DNA from: Primulina eburnea
Taxonomy: Eukaryota > Streptophyta > Magnoliopsida > Lamiales > Gesneriaceae
Length of the DNA stretch: 64,000 nucleotides
Assembly (NCBI RefSeq): GCF_022965805.1
Contig: NC_133115.1
Coordinates: 37,181,528 to 37,245,527 of the forward strand
Direction of reading: 5' to 3'
Part shown: piece after piece, positions 60,841 to 64,000 of the stretch
Layout of the letters: every line of letters starts with the position of its first letter
How positions within the stretch are numbered: the stretch's first letter is position 1
The notes under the pieces: generated by a model
Told to the model about the DNA's origin: nothing
Databases searched by the model: none
The model's input: only the letters and a program-made list of their open reading frames with translations
Position numbers and translations under genes: made by a program

Positions 60841-62690
60841 CTAAGGCATGTTCTTTTTCTGCCTTAACTGTCGAGAAGTTTCAAGTAATGACGACCATTG
60901 TAAATAGGATAAAGATCAAATGTTCATCTATTCTGTTAAATATTTTGAAGAATATGTTGAAGCATACCAAGAAATATTTTGGCATCACAATTCAGTTGAG
61001 CAAACTATTTGAAGATTCTGGCATTCTTCTAAACGAACCAAAAACTCTACACAAACTCAGGTGCTGAATGCAAAGAGCATCATGCCTCTGAGGTCCAAGA
61101 ATATTTCACCGGCAAGACTACTAGAGGTTAAGAAGGAAATTGAGGATGAGTTAGCTTATGCTAAGAAGTCTAAGGCTGTGAAGAACAAAATCAGTTTAGC
61201 TCCCAAGCCCAAGAATAAGAGGAAATTGATCACTAATGAGAGTGACTCTAAGACAACACCTCCACCACTAGTCAAGACAGAACCATCAAGACTAAACCAA
61301 TCTCAACATCGAGCAAGCTAGCATCGTTGTCTGTTGAGAATAAGTAGACCAATGAAATGAAAACTGATCCACTTCTGCCAAAACCGATGTCAAGGTAGCT
61401 ACTGCTCAGGCAACTGACAAGGAAATTTTTGCTACGCCTGTAGAAAATTTGACCTTGGTTTGGATAGCTCCTCCTCTGCAAACGGTTGCTTCACCCACCA
61501 TTATACTGACCACAAAGCCTAAGGGAATTGTAATCAGGGATCCTATTGAGTCCACCATGAAGGATTCCAAACCATTATCTGCAACCCAGACTTAGATGGA
61601 CGAATTTAATGAGTACGCTGATACCAAAACTGAAATTTTTTATGAATGGTATCAGTTTAGGACAGTCACTCTTGCTCGCAAACCAAAAAGGAAGGAGACT
61701 TTGAAGAATTTCATTACTTTTGAGAAGATTGTGAAAGCAGTGACAATAGTTCATGCTTTGGAAACGTGATAATATTTCTTTGATTTAAGAAAATCAAGAA
61801 ATTAACCTTGATTTGTGAAGAACTGAAGAAGAACTATAATGTTATCATCCTAATTGCTCACGATGACAAATTAACATATACTCGGTTTTGGAATGTATTT
61901 AAGCTCTTTACAAATAAAAGTCGATTTCTGGAAGATGGACTAACAATTATTCGTATACGTTGACTAAAAAAGCAAGAAAAATTCCAAGGACTCTACCAAA
62001 AAACAAGTCGAGGAGGGTTCTCTATCTCAGGTCATACAGGAGTCAAGCCAAGCTGGACCATCATCCAGTTCGGCTGATCCAGCATTTGACTCGACTAAAC
62101 CCACGACCAGAAGTTCATTTGATAACTGAACCAATTGAGGACGTGTCTCTACTCAATGTTGATGAGATCTTGAAAATAAGGTAAGCCAACTTATAGATTC
62201 ACAAGTTACCTCATAGGTATCCTGGATCATCAATGCACCTCGGTATTGAACCATGTTTTGCGATCGGCTAATGCGGTTGCACATTCCCTAACTTATTTTG
62301 CTATTTCTTCTCTTTCCTTGTTGTTTGGGAGATTGGAAATTTTCTTAATTGGAAGGAAAATCTCAGTAATCATGGACTTTGACCATATTTCATAATAATA
62401 CAAATTTTACTATCGAAATAATAATAATAATCAATTCTCATTTGATTTCAATCAATTATCTACCTGCGGGATTTTTTCAGTAAAGAAACTTAGTGAATCA
62501 CCATAATCTATTGTAATCTAATCGATTTTGCTCTTTATTATGTCATTCTAACAAAATGCTTACCTAAGTTCTTTTTTTCTTCCTAGAAACAATATTAAGA
62601 ACACTCGCTGTCGCTCCGAGGAGGTGGATTTTCACGACTGATTACAATTATATTGGCGGTTGGGTTGCTTTTCTTTTCTCTGCTTTATAC
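60841..62690 (+). other. old repeat debris with Lys-rich ORF pieces
   Basis: Plus-strand frames at 61061-61321, 61400-61770 and 61960-62184 give Lys/Pro/Ser-rich peptides (KPKNKRKLI, KPKGIVIRDP). The second phrase is common in plant retroelement proteins as I recall. They are broken by stops; no domain or element ends were found. Confidence 0.35.
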
Positions 62691-63345
62691 TTAGAGCACT
62701 CACATTGGTGGTCAAAACCATATGTTTGACACCAATGTGGAGGAGTGTTAATCACCCACTCACATGTCCACATCAAGCTGACCGTTCAATGTTTGAATTC
62801 CCAGGCTGATATGGACATGTGAGTATGTGATTAACACTCGTCTACATTGCTATTCAAGCACATGTCCAGGCTGATTTTTTTTTCAAAAAAATTGCTTTCA
62901 AGCGAGTGCATGGGGCGTGAGTGGTGGGTACAGTCTTGTTCACCCCACATGTTTTTTAATTATTCAAATAGTTTTTTTTTTTGAAAAATTGTATTACAAA
63001 AATTTTGCAACAGTTCAATTTTTTTAAAAAAATTCAAACTTTTAATGGCTATTTAACAACTAATTAAATGTTATTTTAATTAAAAAATTAAACTTTCGTC
63101 TATAAATACTTTTCACCTTCCAAAAATTATTTTAAATATCCAAACAATTATTTTACATCATAAATCACTCAAAAAACTCATCTCTACTATTTTCATAATC
63201 TCAATTTATTTTTAATATTTATTTCTATAATCCTATTTTTTCCAAAATGGATAAAAATAACTGAATTTTTTTTATAAAAAAATTTCATGAATTATCCAAA
63301 AATACCAGAATAAAATGCTTATTCCCAAAATCCATCAAATTGTCC

Positions 63346-63655
63346 AAATTTTCCATATCCACCAAATTATACACATAATCCATATCTACAAAATTATCTA
63401 TATAATCCATATCCACTAAATTATTAATCTAATCCACATGCAACATATATGTCTCTTACATCTCCGATGGAAAATGAACAGGTCGAATTTTGTCTCGGAC
63501 ATATTTTCCATATCCACCAAATTATTCACATAATCCATATCTACAAAATTATCTATATAATCCATATCCACCAAATTATTAATCTAATCCACATGCAACA
63601 GATATGTCTTTTACATCTCCGATGGAAAATGAACTGGTCGAATTTTGTCTCGGAG
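63346..63655 (+). repeat. tandem duplication, two units of about 150 bp
   Basis: The sequence from TTCCATATCCACCAAATTAT to GAATTTTGTCTCGGA occurs twice (about 63346-63503 and 63504-63655) with few differences. Inside each unit an 18-base ATCCATATCYACAAAATTAT motif recurs. Confidence 0.8.
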
Positions 63656-64000
63656 AATCAACTGTCTAACCGTGAATCCCCAGTTGAATACGCAAATTTG
63701 GAGAAGACGTATTCTTGCATTGAGGTAGAAAAAGAGTCAACCTGGAGAAATGTTGAAAGACGAGGTCTTAGCGAGATCATTTTTCATTATCAGCGATGAA
63801 CTAATCATCGGCAATGTTCAGAAGGCGAGAGCCTTTTGGGGACGTATTGCAAGCTATTACAATGAGAATCGTCTTGCAGGTACACCCAACAGAAATGCAA
63901 GTGTCATACTGAAACGTCCACTGATCATTTTTCTTTAAAATGTACTAGAAATTTTTTCTTACTAAGGCATTCGGCCGAAAGTATGCATACATATATTTTC
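63620..64000 (+). pseudogene. Harbinger-associated Myb/SANT-like protein, frameshifted and incomplete
   Basis: Frames at 63660-63755 (EKESTWRNVE) and 63750-63938 (DEVLARSFFIISDELIIGN...FWGRIASYYNE) together match the plant SANT-like proteins often annotated 'glutathione S-transferase T3-like', which are Harbinger partner proteins. The two parts are in different frames, with the break near 63754. The tail after NRNASV is in doubt and the window ends soon after. Confidence 0.55.

Larger units (their letters stand above)
62694..64000 (+). mobile_element. start of a second PIF/Harbinger-like element, cut by the window end
   Basis: GAGCACTCACATTGG after TTA (62691-62693) looks like a Harbinger end with its 3-bp target site. 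Two hairpins follow: CACATTGGTGGTCAAA...TTTGACACCAATGTG (62700-62738), and AGTGTTAATCACCCACTCACATGTCC-type arms (about 62743-62850). A Myb/SANT-like coding stretch begins near 63660. The other end lies outside the window, so the call rests on one side only. Confidence 0.5.

Noticed and set aside
63340..63655. Regular short repeats that could suggest a CRISPR array
   Set aside because: Plant DNA, directly adjacent repeats without unique spacers.

Overview
This is nuclear DNA from a eudicot plant. The evidence is AT-rich intergenic sequence, GT-AG introns, plant-specific families (germin-like, BBE-like, WRKY group IIe, plant FAH) and dense nested LTR retrotransposons. The gene models look asterid-like, possibly Lamiales, but that is a weak impression from style, not a measurement.

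Layout. 1-4871: 3' part of a Ty1/copia element broken by two stops. 5381-6790: intact ERT2-like gene. 8260-8987: two-exon germin-like gene on the minus strand. 9785-18202: fatty acid 2-hydroxylase (FAH). Its 5'UTR intron holds a 6.4-kb Sirevirus-like copia element (10210-16621), which itself carries a 576-bp TIR element. 18940-22526: a decayed and an intact BBE-like gene, both minus. 22987-29247: a copia element with nearly identical LTRs and an internal deletion. 29431-29670: a third BBE-like fragment. 29946-30781: a bHLH52/53-like gene with a frameshift and a nonsense codon. 31559-33250: gypsy-LTR-like remnants. 34584-45367: a large PIF/Harbinger transposon with a transposase and a Myb/SANT-like gene on plus and two unusual ORFs on minus. 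It is split by a 3.2-kb gypsy derivative with same-length, apparently identical LTRs (39204-42408). 45371-51330: AT-rich repeats, a SINE-like block and microsatellites. 51332-53459: WRKY group IIe gene on minus. 53460-62690: AT-rich DNA, a 43-bp perfect hairpin, an L1/gypsy chimera and a degraded gypsy pol. 62694-end: the start of a second Harbinger-like element.

The host genes ERT2-like, FAH, BBE-like, bHLH53-like and WRKY35-like recall, from memory, the Arabidopsis neighbourhoods At4g20800-At4g20880 and At2g34770-At2g34830. The window therefore looks like an ancestral gene block inflated by transposons. FAH (sphingolipid acyl 2-hydroxylation), the BBE-like oxidases and the germin-like protein are secretory-pathway enzymes; the WRKY and bHLH genes encode regulators.

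The best candidate for something undescribed is the Harbinger element. Its minus strand encodes a GRF-like zinc-finger protein with a C-terminal membrane anchor, and a small acidic protein with two SUMO-interaction-like motifs. A second candidate is a family of about 40-bp double-palindrome repeats scattered through coding and non-coding parts of the Sirevirus-like element.
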